From CAYTID01 sp964437735 (GTDB taxonomy: Bacteria > Bacteroidota > Ignavibacteria > UBA10030 > BY39): a stretch of DNA of 16,141 nucleotides. The translations under genes and the position numbers were made by a program. Shown piece by piece: positions 6,400 through 14,515 of this stretch. Positions within the stretch are counted from its first letter, which is position 1; every line of letters begins with the position of its first letter. The stretch lies in contig CAYTID010000050.1 of assembly GCA_964437735.1 (NCBI GenBank), positions 1-16,141 on the forward strand. The letters run 5' to 3'. The notes under the pieces were generated by a model, which was not told the origin of the DNA, made no database searches, and saw nothing but the letters and a program-made list of their open reading frames with translations.

Positions 6400-8394
6400 A
6401 TGGTAAAAAACGCTGCCCATAGTAGTCGATACGGGATTATTGAAAACATCCAAAATATTGATGGAATAGTTTTATTAGCCGGTTTGATTGGGATATGCGT
6501 TTCATCATCATTAAACATTGGTTTATTGAAATTAGTAATTTTCGGAATCTCGATACTTTCGATATTGGTGTTTATTTTTTCATTTCTTATAAAGAAGAAA
6601 GAAATTACAACCGGTTTCGAAATTAAACAAAATTTCAGTTTTCATAATGAAATAAGAGCAGAAAAGGTCGTTGAAATGAAAAAGCTGGTTTTTGATGATT
6701 TTCAGCTTGAAAATGATGGAAAATATTTAATACAATTAGTTGAGGACGATGTTAAGAATTCTTCAAATAAATTTTCCAACTCACCGACGATCGAAAAAAA
6801 AATATCAGAACCTCCTAAAGTAAGCAGTAAGCCTGAGCAAAAACCGGCTGCCAAACAATTTCAGATTTCTGATTTTTTTGATGTTAATTCTGCACTCTTT
6901 TCGGGCAGCCCGGAACCAAAATCTGAATTTGTCTATTTGTTAAACAAAGTATTGGATGTTATAAAAGAAGTGATGTTTGGACACACCGTCGCTTTTTTCT
7001 GGGCGAACCATGAGAAACAGCAAATGGTTTGTGAAGCAAAGGTTACTGACAGTCAGAGTTTTTCATCTGATCGATTTTCGATACAGCATGATATAGTTAG
7101 TAAGATCGCTGTAAATTCTAAACCTGAATTAATAACGCGAGTTAATCCGGTTTCAGAAAAAGAATTAATAGTATATTATAACGAACCGGAATATATAAAA
7201 TCTTTTGTCGGTGTTCCGGTCTTTTTTCAATCAGCCGGAACTCAAACAAACCCACAGGAAGCTGTTGCAGTACTTGCTATTGATAGCAAATCCGAAGAGG
7301 CTTTTGGTTATGAATCATTGCTTCTACTTGGGCATTTTACAAAGCTTATTTCAGGCTTAATAAAGAATTATACAGATAAATACGATTTGCTTTTGGATTC
7401 TGAACTATTAAACTCGATTCATAGGTTCCAGGATAAAATTCGTGACGATTTGAGCGTTTCAAATATTTCCCAATCCACTGTTGATGAAACCTCTAAGCTG
7501 TTAAAATGGGATTTTATATCGATAGTGATGCACGACGATACAAAAAAAATCTGGTTCGTGAATAAAGTTATCAACAGGACCGGAGAAATTTATGTTCGCC
7601 CTGAAACGAATGTCGATTTCACTGAAAGCCTTGTCGGACAGGTAATTAAAAACAACAATCATGTGATTGTTGAAGATTTGGACAAATTGACACTATCCAG
7701 ATTTTTTAAAGGCGAAAAGCTTGAAAATCATGGTTCATTCATATCTGTTCCAATCAGTTCTATCAATAAATGTTACGGAACTCTGAATGTTGAAAGCCGA
7801 GACAAATATAATTTTTCAAAACAGGATATCGAAATTTTATATCGTTTGTCAGAAAATGCAGCATCTGCTCTCGAAATATATTTTATGAACAATATAATTG
7901 CGGAATATGTTATTATCGACGAACTTACAGGAGTATATTCCAAAAAATTCTGGCTTGAAAAAATTGAAGATGAAATAAGCCGATCGGATGATTTTGGAGA
8001 AGATTTATCGCTAATATATTTAAGCGTTGATAATATACCCGAATTATTAATACGTTACGGCAAAGAAGGTGTCGATAAAATTCTGATTACACTTGCCAAG
8101 ATTATCCGGCAAAGTGTGCGTTCGTACGATTTAGTGGGCAGAATGGAAAATCACCGGTTTGGTGTAATGTTAGTAAAAACGCCGGCAAACGAGGCATATT
8201 TATGGGCTGAAAAAATTCGTAAAACTATAGCCGGCATCATAATCGATCTTGATGGTAAAAGTTTTTCAGTTACATTGAGTATCGGCGTATGTGGAGCCAC
8301 CGAGGGCGTTTCAAAAGATGATCTGATGAAACATACAGGTATAGTTTTACAAAAATCGGTTGATGGCGGCGGAAACACAGTAAGAGTTTATTAG
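6400..8394 (+). CDS. Membrane GAF-GAF-GGDEF protein with degenerate GGDEF motif
   Basis: The 664-aa protein has two transmembrane helices (about 22-40 and 42-64), a polar linker (65-170), two GAF-like sensor domains (about 175-325 and 335-498) and a C-terminal GGDEF-type domain (505-664). The GGDEF domain is recognisable from DELTGVYSKKFW (507-518), SYDLVGR (575-581) and TLSIGV (625-630). The signature motif itself is E583-N584-H585-R586-F587 instead of GGDEF, and the upstream metal-site segment reads SVDNI instead of DIDHF. Diguanylate cyclase activity is therefore very unlikely. It may be a c-di-GMP or nucleotide sensor, or a scaffold. The GAF ligands cannot be told from sequence. The ATG has no strong ribosome site. 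Confidence 0.8.
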   Translation: MVKNAAHSSRYGIIENIQNIDGIVLLAGLIGICVSSSLNIGLLKLVIFGISILSILVFIFSFLIKKKEITTGFEIKQNFSFHNEIRAEKVVEMKKLVFDDFQLENDGKYLIQLVEDDVKNSSNKFSNSPTIEKKISEPPKVSSKPEQKPAAKQFQISDFFDVNSALFSGSPEPKSEFVYLLNKVLDVIKEVMFGHTVAFFWANHEKQQMVCEAKVTDSQSFSSDRFSIQHDIVSKIAVNSKPELITRVNPVSEKELIVYYNEPEYIKSFVGVPVFFQSAGTQTNPQEAVAVLAIDSKSEEAFGYESLLLLGHFTKLISGLIKNYTDKYDLLLDSELLNSIHRFQDKIRDDLSVSNISQSTVDETSKLLKWDFISIVMHDDTKKIWFVNKVINRTGEIYVRPETNVDFTESLVGQVIKNNNHVIVEDLDKLTLSRFFKGEKLENHGSFISVPISSINKCYGTLNVESRDKYNFSKQDIEILYRLSENAASALEIYFMNNIIAEYVIIDELTGVYSKKFWLEKIEDEISRSDDFGEDLSLIYLSVDNIPELLIRYGKEGVDKILITLAKIIRQSVRSYDLVGRMENHRFGVMLVKTPANEAYLWAEKIRKTIAGIIIDLDGKSFSVTLSIGVCGATEGVSKDDLMKHTGIVLQKSVDGGGNTVRVY

Positions 8395-8418
8395 AAAATA
8401 AAAGGAGATATAAATTAA

Positions 8419-8613
8419 ATGGCAAAACAACAATCATTCGCAGACAAAGCGGCAAAAGCAGCAAGACAAAAAGGAAGAAAATGCCCTAAGTGTGAAAGCA
8501 TTTATGAGCCCATACTTGTAGTTTCGAGTAACACGAGTATTAAGGGAACGTGGAAGTTTCAGCAAAAAAGGGTTCAAATATGTAAATGTAACGAAAAAGA
8601 GGTTTTCGTTTAA
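8419..8613 (+). CDS. Small zinc-ribbon-like protein of unknown function
   Basis: The 64-aa protein has a basic, alanine-rich N-terminal helix (FADKAAKAARQKGRK), then CPKC (C22, C25) and CKC (C55, C57), together a likely four-cysteine zinc site. I do not recognise a named family. AAAGGAG (8401-8407) lies 11 nt before the ATG. It sits between the GAF-GGDEF gene and deoB, 19 bases before the deoB start, so it is probably co-transcribed with deoB. Its function is unknown. Confidence 0.75.
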   Translation: MAKQQSFADKAAKAARQKGRKCPKCESIYEPILVVSSNTSIKGTWKFQQKRVQICKCNEKEVFV

Positions 8614-8632
8614 TAAAAACCCCGGTCGAAAT

Positions 8633-9823
8633 TTGCATAATAAAGTTATTCTGATTGTACTTGATGGCGTAGGTGTCGGGGAACTTCCCGATGCCCATTT
8701 ATATAATGATGAAGGAAGTAATACTCTTCTGAATGTAGCAAATCGGGTTACTAATCTTTCTCTTCCCAATTTACAAAAATTTGGTTTGGGAAATATTATT
8801 GATGTAAATAATATTCCTCCCGCCAAAATCCCTATGGCAGCATATGGAAAGATGGCAGCTAAATCAAAGGGCAAAGATAGCACTACGGGTCATTGGGAAT
8901 TATTCGGATTAATAACTGAAAAAGAATTTCCAACATATTCAAATGGTTTTCCAAAAGATTTAATCGAAAAATTTTTATTGGAAACGGGTTTTAAAAACAT
9001 ACTCGGAAATAAAGCTGCTTCAGGCACAGACATAATAAAAGAGTTTGGCGATGAACACCTACGAACAGGTTTCCCGATCGTGTATACCTCAGCCGATTCC
9101 GTATTTCAGATTGCTGCTCACGAAGCTGCAATTTCATTGAGTAATTTATACGACATTTGTAATATTTCACGGAATAAGGTTTGTGTTAACGAGCATGCAG
9201 TTGGTAGAATAATCGCCCGACCTTTTGCTGGAGAAAAGGGGAATTACTTTAGGACTCCTTACAGACGCGATTACTCGACTGAACCTCACGGCGAAACGCT
9301 TTTGGATGTATTGCAACAAAATAATATTCCTACAATTGGTATTGGTAAGATTGACGATTTGTTTGCCGGCAAAGGATTAATTGAAAAATTCCATACTAAA
9401 ACTAATTCAGAAGGAATTAAAACAATAATTCAGAAGAGCAAAATTACCGATAGAGGAATTATAGCTGCAAACTTAGTTGATTTTGATCAATTATACGGAC
9501 ATAGAAATGATCCGGTAGGATTTGCCAAAGCTCTTGAAGAATTCGACTATGCATTGCCCGAAATTGTCCGAACACTCGGACCGAATGACTGGCTAATATT
9601 AACAGCTGATCACGGTAATGACCCGATAACACCGGGTACAGACCATTCAAGAGAATATGTTCCGGTGCTAATATATTCGCCTATGATGCAAAAGCCGGTC
9701 AATTTAGGGATAAGACAAACTTTTGCCGATTTAGGCAAAACTGTTTTAGAAATTTTTCATTTAAACGGATTTAGTACCAATTTAAATGGTGAAAGTTTTT
9801 ATAATCTGTTAGTCACAAATTAA
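8633..9823 (+). CDS. deoB: Phosphopentomutase
   Basis: DeoB interconverts (deoxy)ribose 1-phosphate and 5-phosphate in nucleoside salvage. The 396-aa protein is full length for this alkaline-phosphatase-superfamily enzyme. It shows the metal motif LIVLDGVGVGELPDA (7-21), the KGKDSTTGHWEL segment with nucleophile Thr85 (79-90), and the ADHGND and DHSREYVPVL metal motifs (D326, H327, D330, H338). The start is a TTG at 8633 without a clear ribosome site. It is chosen because the family N-terminus begins just before VILIVLD. Two microcompartment vertex genes follow, which is unusual for deoB. Confidence 0.95.
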   Translation: MHNKVILIVLDGVGVGELPDAHLYNDEGSNTLLNVANRVTNLSLPNLQKFGLGNIIDVNNIPPAKIPMAAYGKMAAKSKGKDSTTGHWELFGLITEKEFPTYSNGFPKDLIEKFLLETGFKNILGNKAASGTDIIKEFGDEHLRTGFPIVYTSADSVFQIAAHEAAISLSNLYDICNISRNKVCVNEHAVGRIIARPFAGEKGNYFRTPYRRDYSTEPHGETLLDVLQQNNIPTIGIGKIDDLFAGKGLIEKFHTKTNSEGIKTIIQKSKITDRGIIAANLVDFDQLYGHRNDPVGFAKALEEFDYALPEIVRTLGPNDWLILTADHGNDPITPGTDHSREYVPVLIYSPMMQKPVNLGIRQTFADLGKTVLEIFHLNGFSTNLNGESFYNLLVTN

Positions 9824-9866
9824 TAGGAACTTTTTTACAAAAAAAAACGTAAAAGTAAAGGTTATT

Positions 9867-10142
9867 ATGATTCTCGGAAAAGTTGTCGGAACTGTATGGG
9901 CTACCCGAAAAGACGAAGAGCTTGTTGGATTTAAATTACAAATCGTAAAACACGTAGGTTTGGATTATAAAATCAAAGATACGTTTGTTATTGCAGTAGA
10001 CACTGTTCAAGCAGGCATTGGAGATATAGTATTAGTGTGTAGCGGCAGTTCGGCAAGGCAGACTACGCTTACAAAAAACAAACCGGTTGATGCCGTTATA
10101 ATGGCTGTTGTAGACAAGCTGGACATAGTGGAAGATAAATAG
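9867..10142 (+). CDS. EutN/CcmL bacterial microcompartment vertex protein (BMC-P), copy 1
   Basis: BMC-P proteins form pentamers that cap the vertices of protein-shelled microcompartments. This 91-aa protein has the complete family pattern: GKVVGTVWATRKDEELVGFK (4-23), the FVIAVDTVQAGIGDIVLVCSG core, a SSARQT loop, and PVDAVIMAVVD near the C-terminus. AAAGG (9857-9861) lies 5 nt before the ATG. A paralogue starts 1 nt after the stop. No hexameric shell protein (BMC-H) or signature enzyme lies in the window. It may therefore be a satellite of a main locus elsewhere, possibly linked to deoB. Confidence 0.93.
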   Translation: MILGKVVGTVWATRKDEELVGFKLQIVKHVGLDYKIKDTFVIAVDTVQAGIGDIVLVCSGSSARQTTLTKNKPVDAVIMAVVDKLDIVEDK

Positions 10143-10143
10143 A

Positions 10144-10434
10144 ATGTTTTTTGCAAAAATAATCGGAACAATTTGGGCGACGAGGAAAGATGAAAATTGT
10201 ATAGGAGCGAAACTCCAGTTTATTCAACCTTTAAATGCCCACAGAGAAAATTCGGGTGATCCGATAATTGCTTTTGATACCGTGGGCGCCGGCGTCGGCG
10301 AAACGGTTTTTTATATAACTGCACGTGAGGCTACAATTCCGCTTCCGACCGAAATGGGACCTGTAGATGCCAGCATCGTTGGAATTGTAGACCGTATTGA
10401 TGTGCAAACGAAATATCAAAAAAAAGAAATTTAA
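10144..10434 (+). CDS. EutN/CcmL bacterial microcompartment vertex protein (BMC-P), copy 2
   Basis: This 96-aa paralogue of the gene just upstream shares the GTIWATRKDEN...GAKLQ strand-turn (8-26), the IIAFDTVGAGVGETVFYIT core and PVDASIVGIVD. It diverges strongly elsewhere, so it is an old duplication rather than a fresh copy. Different BMC-P paralogues often occupy the same shell and tune vertex capping. It probably has a role in the same compartment as copy 1. The primary sigma gene follows 18 bases after the stop, so read-through from deoB could also drive that gene. Confidence 0.92.
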   Translation: MFFAKIIGTIWATRKDENCIGAKLQFIQPLNAHRENSGDPIIAFDTVGAGVGETVFYITAREATIPLPTEMGPVDASIVGIVDRIDVQTKYQKKEI

Positions 10435-10452
10435 AATTATTCAGGTGAATTA

Positions 10453-10851
10453 ATGGCAAAAGCCGCCAAACAATATACGAATCGCGAAAGTCAATCTCTT
10501 GATAAATATTTACAGGAAATTGGAAAAGTTGAATTATTATCTCAGGAAGAGGAAATTGACCTAGCCCGGAAGATTAAAAAGGGTGATCAAAAAGCGCTTG
10601 AAAAATTAACGAAGGCAAATTTACGATTTGTCGTTAGTGTCGCCAAGCAGTACCAGAACCAGGGTTTATCGCTCGGAGATTTAATCAATGAAGGAAATTT
10701 AGGACTAATTAAAGCCGCAAAAAGGTTTGATGAAACACGCGGTTTCAAATTTATATCTTATGCAGTATGGTGGATACGACAATCGATATTACAGGCGCTC
10801 GCAGAGCAATCGCGTATAGTTCGTTTACCTCTTAACCGCGTCGGGGCTTAA
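10453..10851 (+). pseudogene. rpoD: Primary sigma factor RpoD/SigA, N-terminal part (frameshifted)
   Basis: This encodes regions 1.2 and 2 of a group 1 sigma-70 factor of the short Bacteroidota type: SLDKYLQEIGK (15-25), the NLRFVVSVAKQYQNQGL core, GLIKAAKRFDETRGFKFISY, and WWIRQSILQALAEQSR for -10 recognition. The frame ends at 10849-10851 just after LPLNRVGA. The family continues with LNKI, found in the -1 frame from TTA at 10848. One extra base near the GGGG run (10843-10846) would restore a 285-aa protein, the normal length for this type. An AGGTG site lies 6 nt before the ATG. The primary sigma factor is essential, so this is either a base-call or assembly error, or a dead duplicate. Confidence 0.85.
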
Positions 10852-11309
10852 ATAAAATCGGCAAGGCGTTCAGCACGCTCGAGCAGGAATTTGAAAGAGA
10901 ACCCAGCGCCAGTGAATTAGCTGAAGAGCTGGATATGTCGTTATTTGAAGTATCAGATACACTTAAGATATCAGGACGTCATGTTTCTATGGATGCTCCT
11001 TTTGTTCAGGGAGAAGATAGCAGGCTTCTCGATGTAATTCAGGACGAGCGAACACCGCTACCGGATAACGAATTGATGAGAGAATCGCTGAGTAAAGAAG
11101 TCGAAAGAGCACTTAATACTTTAACAGATCGTGAAGCCGAGGTGATCAGGTTATATTTTGGTCTGGGGAGGGAACATTCGCTGACCCTCGAAGAAATTGG
11201 TGAAAAATTCGCACTCACCCGTGAACGTGTACGACAAATAAAGGAAAAAGCAATCCGACGATTGCGGCATACTTCCCGTAGTAAACATTTAAGACCGTAC
11301 CTTGGTTAG
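10848..11309 (+). pseudogene. rpoD: Primary sigma factor RpoD/SigA, C-terminal part (frameshifted)
   Basis: This continues the sigma factor in the -1 frame: region 3 (LNKIGKAFSTLEQEFERE, AEELAEELDMS, KISGRHVSMDAPFVQGED) and region 4 with LEEIGEKFALTRERVRQIKE and AIRRLRHTSRSK, which binds the -35 box. No independent start with a ribosome site is seen. The first ATG (10935) is internal to region 3. Conservation is high and even on both sides of the break, with no further stops or indels. That fits a very recent mutation or a sequence error. The gene ends 12 nt before a strong terminator. Confidence 0.85.
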
Positions 11310-11319
11310 AAAAATTTAT

Positions 11320-11345
11320 GAAGCCCCTTTAAAAGGGGCTTTTTC
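11320..11345 (+). terminator. Intrinsic terminator after rpoD
   Basis: AAGCCCC (11321-11327) pairs with GGGGCTT (11335-11341) around TTTAAAA, and the stem is followed by a T-run (11340-11345). This is a strong classic terminator. It ends 3 nt before the next ATG. Confidence 0.88.
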
Positions 11346-11348
11346 TGA

Positions 11349-11969
11349 ATGAATAACAACATCATAAAATATTTTATACTATTCTTAGTTATCTCAACTC
11401 TGGCAGGATGCGCCGGTTCGTTTCCAAGATTCAATACAAAAGAAACATCCGATAAGCCTGAACCTAAGATAACAAAGCAACACCGGTTTGCAAGTGAAGT
11501 TGTTAAAGAAGAAACAGCAGAAGACGATAAAAAAATAGACATTCCTTCTGTTAGAGATAAAATTTTAAAATCTAAGGGTATCAATAAATTAGGGACAACA
11601 GAAAGAGATAAAGTTTTGACTGAAATCATGAGTATGTTGGGAACTCCCTATTCTTACGGAGGCAACACTGATAAGGGTATTGATTGTTCGGGGTTTTCAA
11701 ATCAAATTTACGAAAAATCATTTAATTATAGACTTCCCCGATCAACCGACGAACAATATAGAATCGGAAATTTTATAGAGTTTCCTGATATTGAGTTTGG
11801 AGACCTTGTTTTTTTTAATACAACGGGACGCAGTCCGTCTCACGTAGGAATTTATCTTGGCGATGATTTATTTGCACATGCAAGTATGTCGTTTGGTGTA
11901 ACAATCTCTTCGCTTCAGAGTTCTTATTATAAAAAAAGATATATCGGTGCGCGCCGGGTTCTTGATTGA
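11349..11969 (+). CDS. NlpC/P60 family lipoprotein, cell-wall endopeptidase
   Basis: The 206-aa protein begins with a lipoprotein signal (hydrophobic 5-18, lipobox LAGC with Cys21), then a polar linker (22-85) and a C-terminal NlpC/P60 domain. The catalytic triad is visible: Cys113 in GIDCSGF, His165 in SPSHVGIYL and His177 in LFAHAS. Family members cut peptide stems of peptidoglycan, typically between D-Glu and the diamino acid. It is probably anchored at the outer membrane. The ATG lies only 3 nt after a terminator and has no ribosome site, so how it is expressed is unclear. Confidence 0.9.
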   Translation: MNNNIIKYFILFLVISTLAGCAGSFPRFNTKETSDKPEPKITKQHRFASEVVKEETAEDDKKIDIPSVRDKILKSKGINKLGTTERDKVLTEIMSMLGTPYSYGGNTDKGIDCSGFSNQIYEKSFNYRLPRSTDEQYRIGNFIEFPDIEFGDLVFFNTTGRSPSHVGIYLGDDLFAHASMSFGVTISSLQSSYYKKRYIGARRVLD

Positions 11970-11995
11970 AGTAAGAAACTAAAACAATAATCATC

Positions 11996-12024
11996 TTGTT
12001 TTTCTTTCAAATAGCACTTATATT
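11996..12024 (+). promoter_or_regulatory. Promoter candidate for def-fmt operon
   Basis: TTGTTT (11996-12001), 17 nt, then TATATT (12019-12024, five of six matches to TATAAT). Transcription would start near 12031, just before the ribosome site AAGGA (12036-12040). The -35 match is weak. Confidence 0.4.
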
Positions 12025-12048
12025 TCAAAAAAATTAAGGAATTTCAGA

Positions 12049-12615
12049 TTGCCATTATTACCTATATACGTTGACGGGACAAAGCCGCTACGACAAAAAG
12101 CCAAACCTGTAAATGAAAAAGATGAATCAATAATAAAGTTGATCATCGATATGTTTGATACAATGAAAGGCGCCGATGGAATAGGATTGGCTGCAAATCA
12201 AGTCGGCGTTCTGAAAAGGGTGATAGTTATTGATGTGTCGGGCTTAGAGGAAACGAAAAATATAAAACCATTCGCGCTAATAAATCCGGAAGTAATATTT
12301 AAAGAAGGTAAGTGCGTAATGGAAGAAGGCTGTTTGAGCGTTCCTGAAATTCGAGCTGAAATTCAAAGAGCTAAAAAAATCGTAGTAAAATATAAAGACA
12401 CTGATTTTAAGGATAATGAAATAGAAGCTGAAGATTTATTAGCAAGAGTTATTTTGCATGAATTAGACCATTTAAACGGAGTATTATTCATCGACCATTT
12501 ACCGGAATCACAGCAGAAAGAATTTGGTGAAAAATTGGAGATGATCCAGAATGGTGAAATCGAGACAAAATATCCAATCATGACTTTTCAAAAAGTTAAT
12601 CATCAACTAACATAA
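12049..12615 (+). CDS. def: Peptide deformylase
   Basis: This metalloenzyme removes the formyl group from the N-terminal methionine of new proteins. All three family motifs are intact: GIGLAANQVG (44-53), EGCLSVP (93-99, metal ligand Cys95) and HELDH (137-141, ligands His137 and His141, catalytic Glu138). The length of 188 aa is normal. The start is TTG with AAGGA (12036-12040) 8 nt upstream, which gives the usual LPIYVDG N-terminus. fmt, which does the opposite reaction on initiator tRNA, follows after 11 bases, the classic pairing. Confidence 0.97.
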   Translation: MPLLPIYVDGTKPLRQKAKPVNEKDESIIKLIIDMFDTMKGADGIGLAANQVGVLKRVIVIDVSGLEETKNIKPFALINPEVIFKEGKCVMEEGCLSVPEIRAEIQRAKKIVVKYKDTDFKDNEIEAEDLLARVILHELDHLNGVLFIDHLPESQQKEFGEKLEMIQNGEIETKYPIMTFQKVNHQLT

Positions 12616-12626
12616 AATTAATTCAT

Positions 12627-13550
12627 ATGCGTATTGTTTTTATGGGGACTCCTGATTTTTCCATCCCCAGTTTGGGAATATTATTGGAAAACAATTATGA
12701 CATTCAAGCCGTTGTAACTGTCCCCGACAAACCAAAAGGGCGCGGGCAACAAGTTACACTGGCTCCGTTAAAACAATTTGCCATAGAAAATAATCTGAAT
12801 CTTCTCCAACCTGAATCTTTAAAAGATGAAAATTTTATTAACACATTGAAATCGCTTAATTCCGATTTATTTGTTGTTGTTGCATTCCGGATTTTGCCTC
12901 GGGAGGTTTATACGATTCCAAGGCTGGGTTCATTCAACCTTCATGCTTCCATCCTGCCAAAATACAGGGGGGCAGCGCCGATAAATTGGGCTATTATTAA
13001 TGGTGAAAAAGAGACGGGAGTTACTACTTTTTTCTTGGAAGATAGAGTTGATACAGGAAATATGATTCTTCAGGCGCGTGTACCGATTGGTGAAAATGAG
13101 ACTGCAGGAGAACTTCACGATATATTAGCCGACATCGGGGCAGAAATAGTTTTACATACAGTTAAATTAATTGAAATCGGGAAAGCGCTTCCTCTGCCGC
13201 AGAATAATTTAGAAGCTTCATCGGCTCCTAAGATTTTCAAGGAAAATTGTGCAATAGATTGGAATAAATCCAACAAAGATGTACATAATTTTATCCGTGG
13301 TTTATCGCCTGGCCCTTGTGCGTATACGAAATTTAAAAATAAAGTTATAAAAATTTATAAAAGTCAATTAACACAAGAGGCAAGCCTGAGTTACGCTGGT
13401 ACAATTGTTGAATCGGGGAGACGATTATTAATTGCCACTGGAGACGGATTGTTAGAGATTCTGGAACTTCAACAGGAAGGTAAAAAACGAATGAGTGCTG
13501 AAGAATTTTTACGAGGTTTCCCGATGCCTAAAGGGGAAAAATTTGGATGA
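12627..13550 (+). CDS. fmt: Methionyl-tRNA formyltransferase
   Basis: Fmt formylates initiator methionyl-tRNA with 10-formyltetrahydrofolate. The 307-aa protein shows the N-terminal MRIVFMGTPDFS, the loop VPDKPKGRGQ (32-41), and the catalytic set N104 and H106 in SFNLHASILPKYRGAAPIN plus D142 in DRVDTGNM. A C-terminal tRNA-binding domain follows (about 205-305). Length is normal. It is co-transcribed with def, and its stop overlaps the rhodanese gene by 4 nt (ATGA). No strong ribosome site is seen before the ATG. Confidence 0.97.
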   Translation: MRIVFMGTPDFSIPSLGILLENNYDIQAVVTVPDKPKGRGQQVTLAPLKQFAIENNLNLLQPESLKDENFINTLKSLNSDLFVVVAFRILPREVYTIPRLGSFNLHASILPKYRGAAPINWAIINGEKETGVTTFFLEDRVDTGNMILQARVPIGENETAGELHDILADIGAEIVLHTVKLIEIGKALPLPQNNLEASSAPKIFKENCAIDWNKSNKDVHNFIRGLSPGPCAYTKFKNKVIKIYKSQLTQEASLSYAGTIVESGRRLLIATGDGLLEILELQQEGKKRMSAEEFLRGFPMPKGEKFG

Positions 13551-14095
13551 AAGTACATATGGAAAATCGATCTGTATTTAAAGAAATATTGATAATTATT
13601 ACATTTTCGATCTTAATCGCTTTTGTATTTAATTATTTTTCAAAAAAGGGTATATCTGTAATTTATCAGGCTGAAATTGTACCAACGGTAAGCGATTCTC
13701 TATTATTCCAATCAGAGATTTATTCATCGAGTGGTATAGAAAGTTCCGCTACAACAGTTACTACACAACAATTACAAAAATTAATCGAGTCGGGTAATGA
13801 CATTATAATTGACGCAAGGAACGCGGAAATTTATGGCAAGGGATATATTCCATCAGCGATTAATATTCCATTCGTAGATGTTTTTAATTATATGGAAACG
13901 CTAAACTCTTTATCGCGGGATAAATTGATAATTGTATATTGTGAGGGAATTAACTGTGATCTCAGTAAAAAACTGATTGAATTTATGCGAGATATGCATT
14001 TTACAAAAATATTTGATTATCACGAGGGATATGAGGGCTGGATTAAAGAAAATTTAAAAACAGAAAGAACGAGCAATGAAATTTCTGGAAAATAA
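13547..14095 (+). CDS. Membrane-anchored rhodanese-like protein
   Basis: The 182-aa protein has one N-terminal transmembrane helix (about 13-30), a spacer (31-68) and a rhodanese domain (about 69-170). Family marks are DIIIDARNAEIYGKGYIPSAIN (85-106, the DAR.xxxxxxGHIPxAxN pattern with Gly for His) and the active-site loop YCEGINCDLSKKL with Cys132. The second cysteine, Cys137, is a common variant. Rhodaneses carry persulfide sulfur or handle thiols. The domain probably faces the periplasm. The gene overlaps fmt by 4 nt and the next gene by 20 nt, so the pair is tightly coupled. An ATG at 13559 is a possible alternative start. The substrate is unknown. Confidence 0.85.
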   Translation: MKVHMENRSVFKEILIIITFSILIAFVFNYFSKKGISVIYQAEIVPTVSDSLLFQSEIYSSSGIESSATTVTTQQLQKLIESGNDIIIDARNAEIYGKGYIPSAINIPFVDVFNYMETLNSLSRDKLIIVYCEGINCDLSKKLIEFMRDMHFTKIFDYHEGYEGWIKENLKTERTSNEISGK

Positions 14096-14495
14096 ATATT
14101 TAATTTTTATTTCAAGATTAGTAGTCGGATTTATATTGGTCATTGCCGCAGTAACCAAAATTGCGGAACCGGAAGCTTTCGCCAAATCGATTTTGGCTTA
14201 TAAGTTAATTCCACTCTTTCTTGTTAATATAGTTGCAATAATTATTCCCTGGATTGAGTTGATTATCGGAATATTTTTAATATTTGGAATTTTTCTAGGG
14301 GGGAGTTCTTTATTATCGGCAGGATTATTTTGTATGTTTGCAATAATAATTGCCATAAGTCTACTAAGGGGTCTAGAAATTAATTGCGGATGCTTTGGCG
14401 CCGATACTTCGCCGTTGGGGTGGAAAAGGTTTTATGAAGATATTGGGCTAATTATACTTTCGATACATGTATTCTTATTTTCAAAGTCCAGGTAA
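14076..14495 (+). CDS. MauE/DoxX-like membrane protein
   Basis: The 139-aa protein is almost all hydrophobic, with about four transmembrane helices. It shows the MauE/DoxX pattern: RLVVGFILVIAAVTKIAEPE (14-33), AYKLIP (41-46), PWIELIIG (58-65) and a cysteine pair in NCGCFG (C104, C106). MauE is needed for disulfide-rich methylamine dehydrogenase, and relatives are thought to move electrons to or from periplasmic thiols. The 20-nt overlap with the rhodanese gene suggests the two work together on sulfur or disulfide chemistry. This pairing is inference. No methylamine dehydrogenase genes are present. Confidence 0.8.
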   Translation: MKFLENKYLIFISRLVVGFILVIAAVTKIAEPEAFAKSILAYKLIPLFLVNIVAIIIPWIELIIGIFLIFGIFLGGSSLLSAGLFCMFAIIIAISLLRGLEINCGCFGADTSPLGWKRFYEDIGLIILSIHVFLFSKSR

Positions 14496-14515
14496 CATGT
14501 GGAACAGAACCTACA

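Noticed and set aside
8434..8883. 149-codon - strand ORF opposite the zinc-ribbon gene and deoB
   Set aside because: It is a shadow of two well-supported + strand genes and has no recognisable domain.
10935..11309. Separate short sigma-like gene starting at ATG 10935
   Set aside because: It starts inside region 3 with no ribosome site. The upstream 29 codons in the same frame are conserved sigma sequence, so it is the second half of the frameshifted rpoD.
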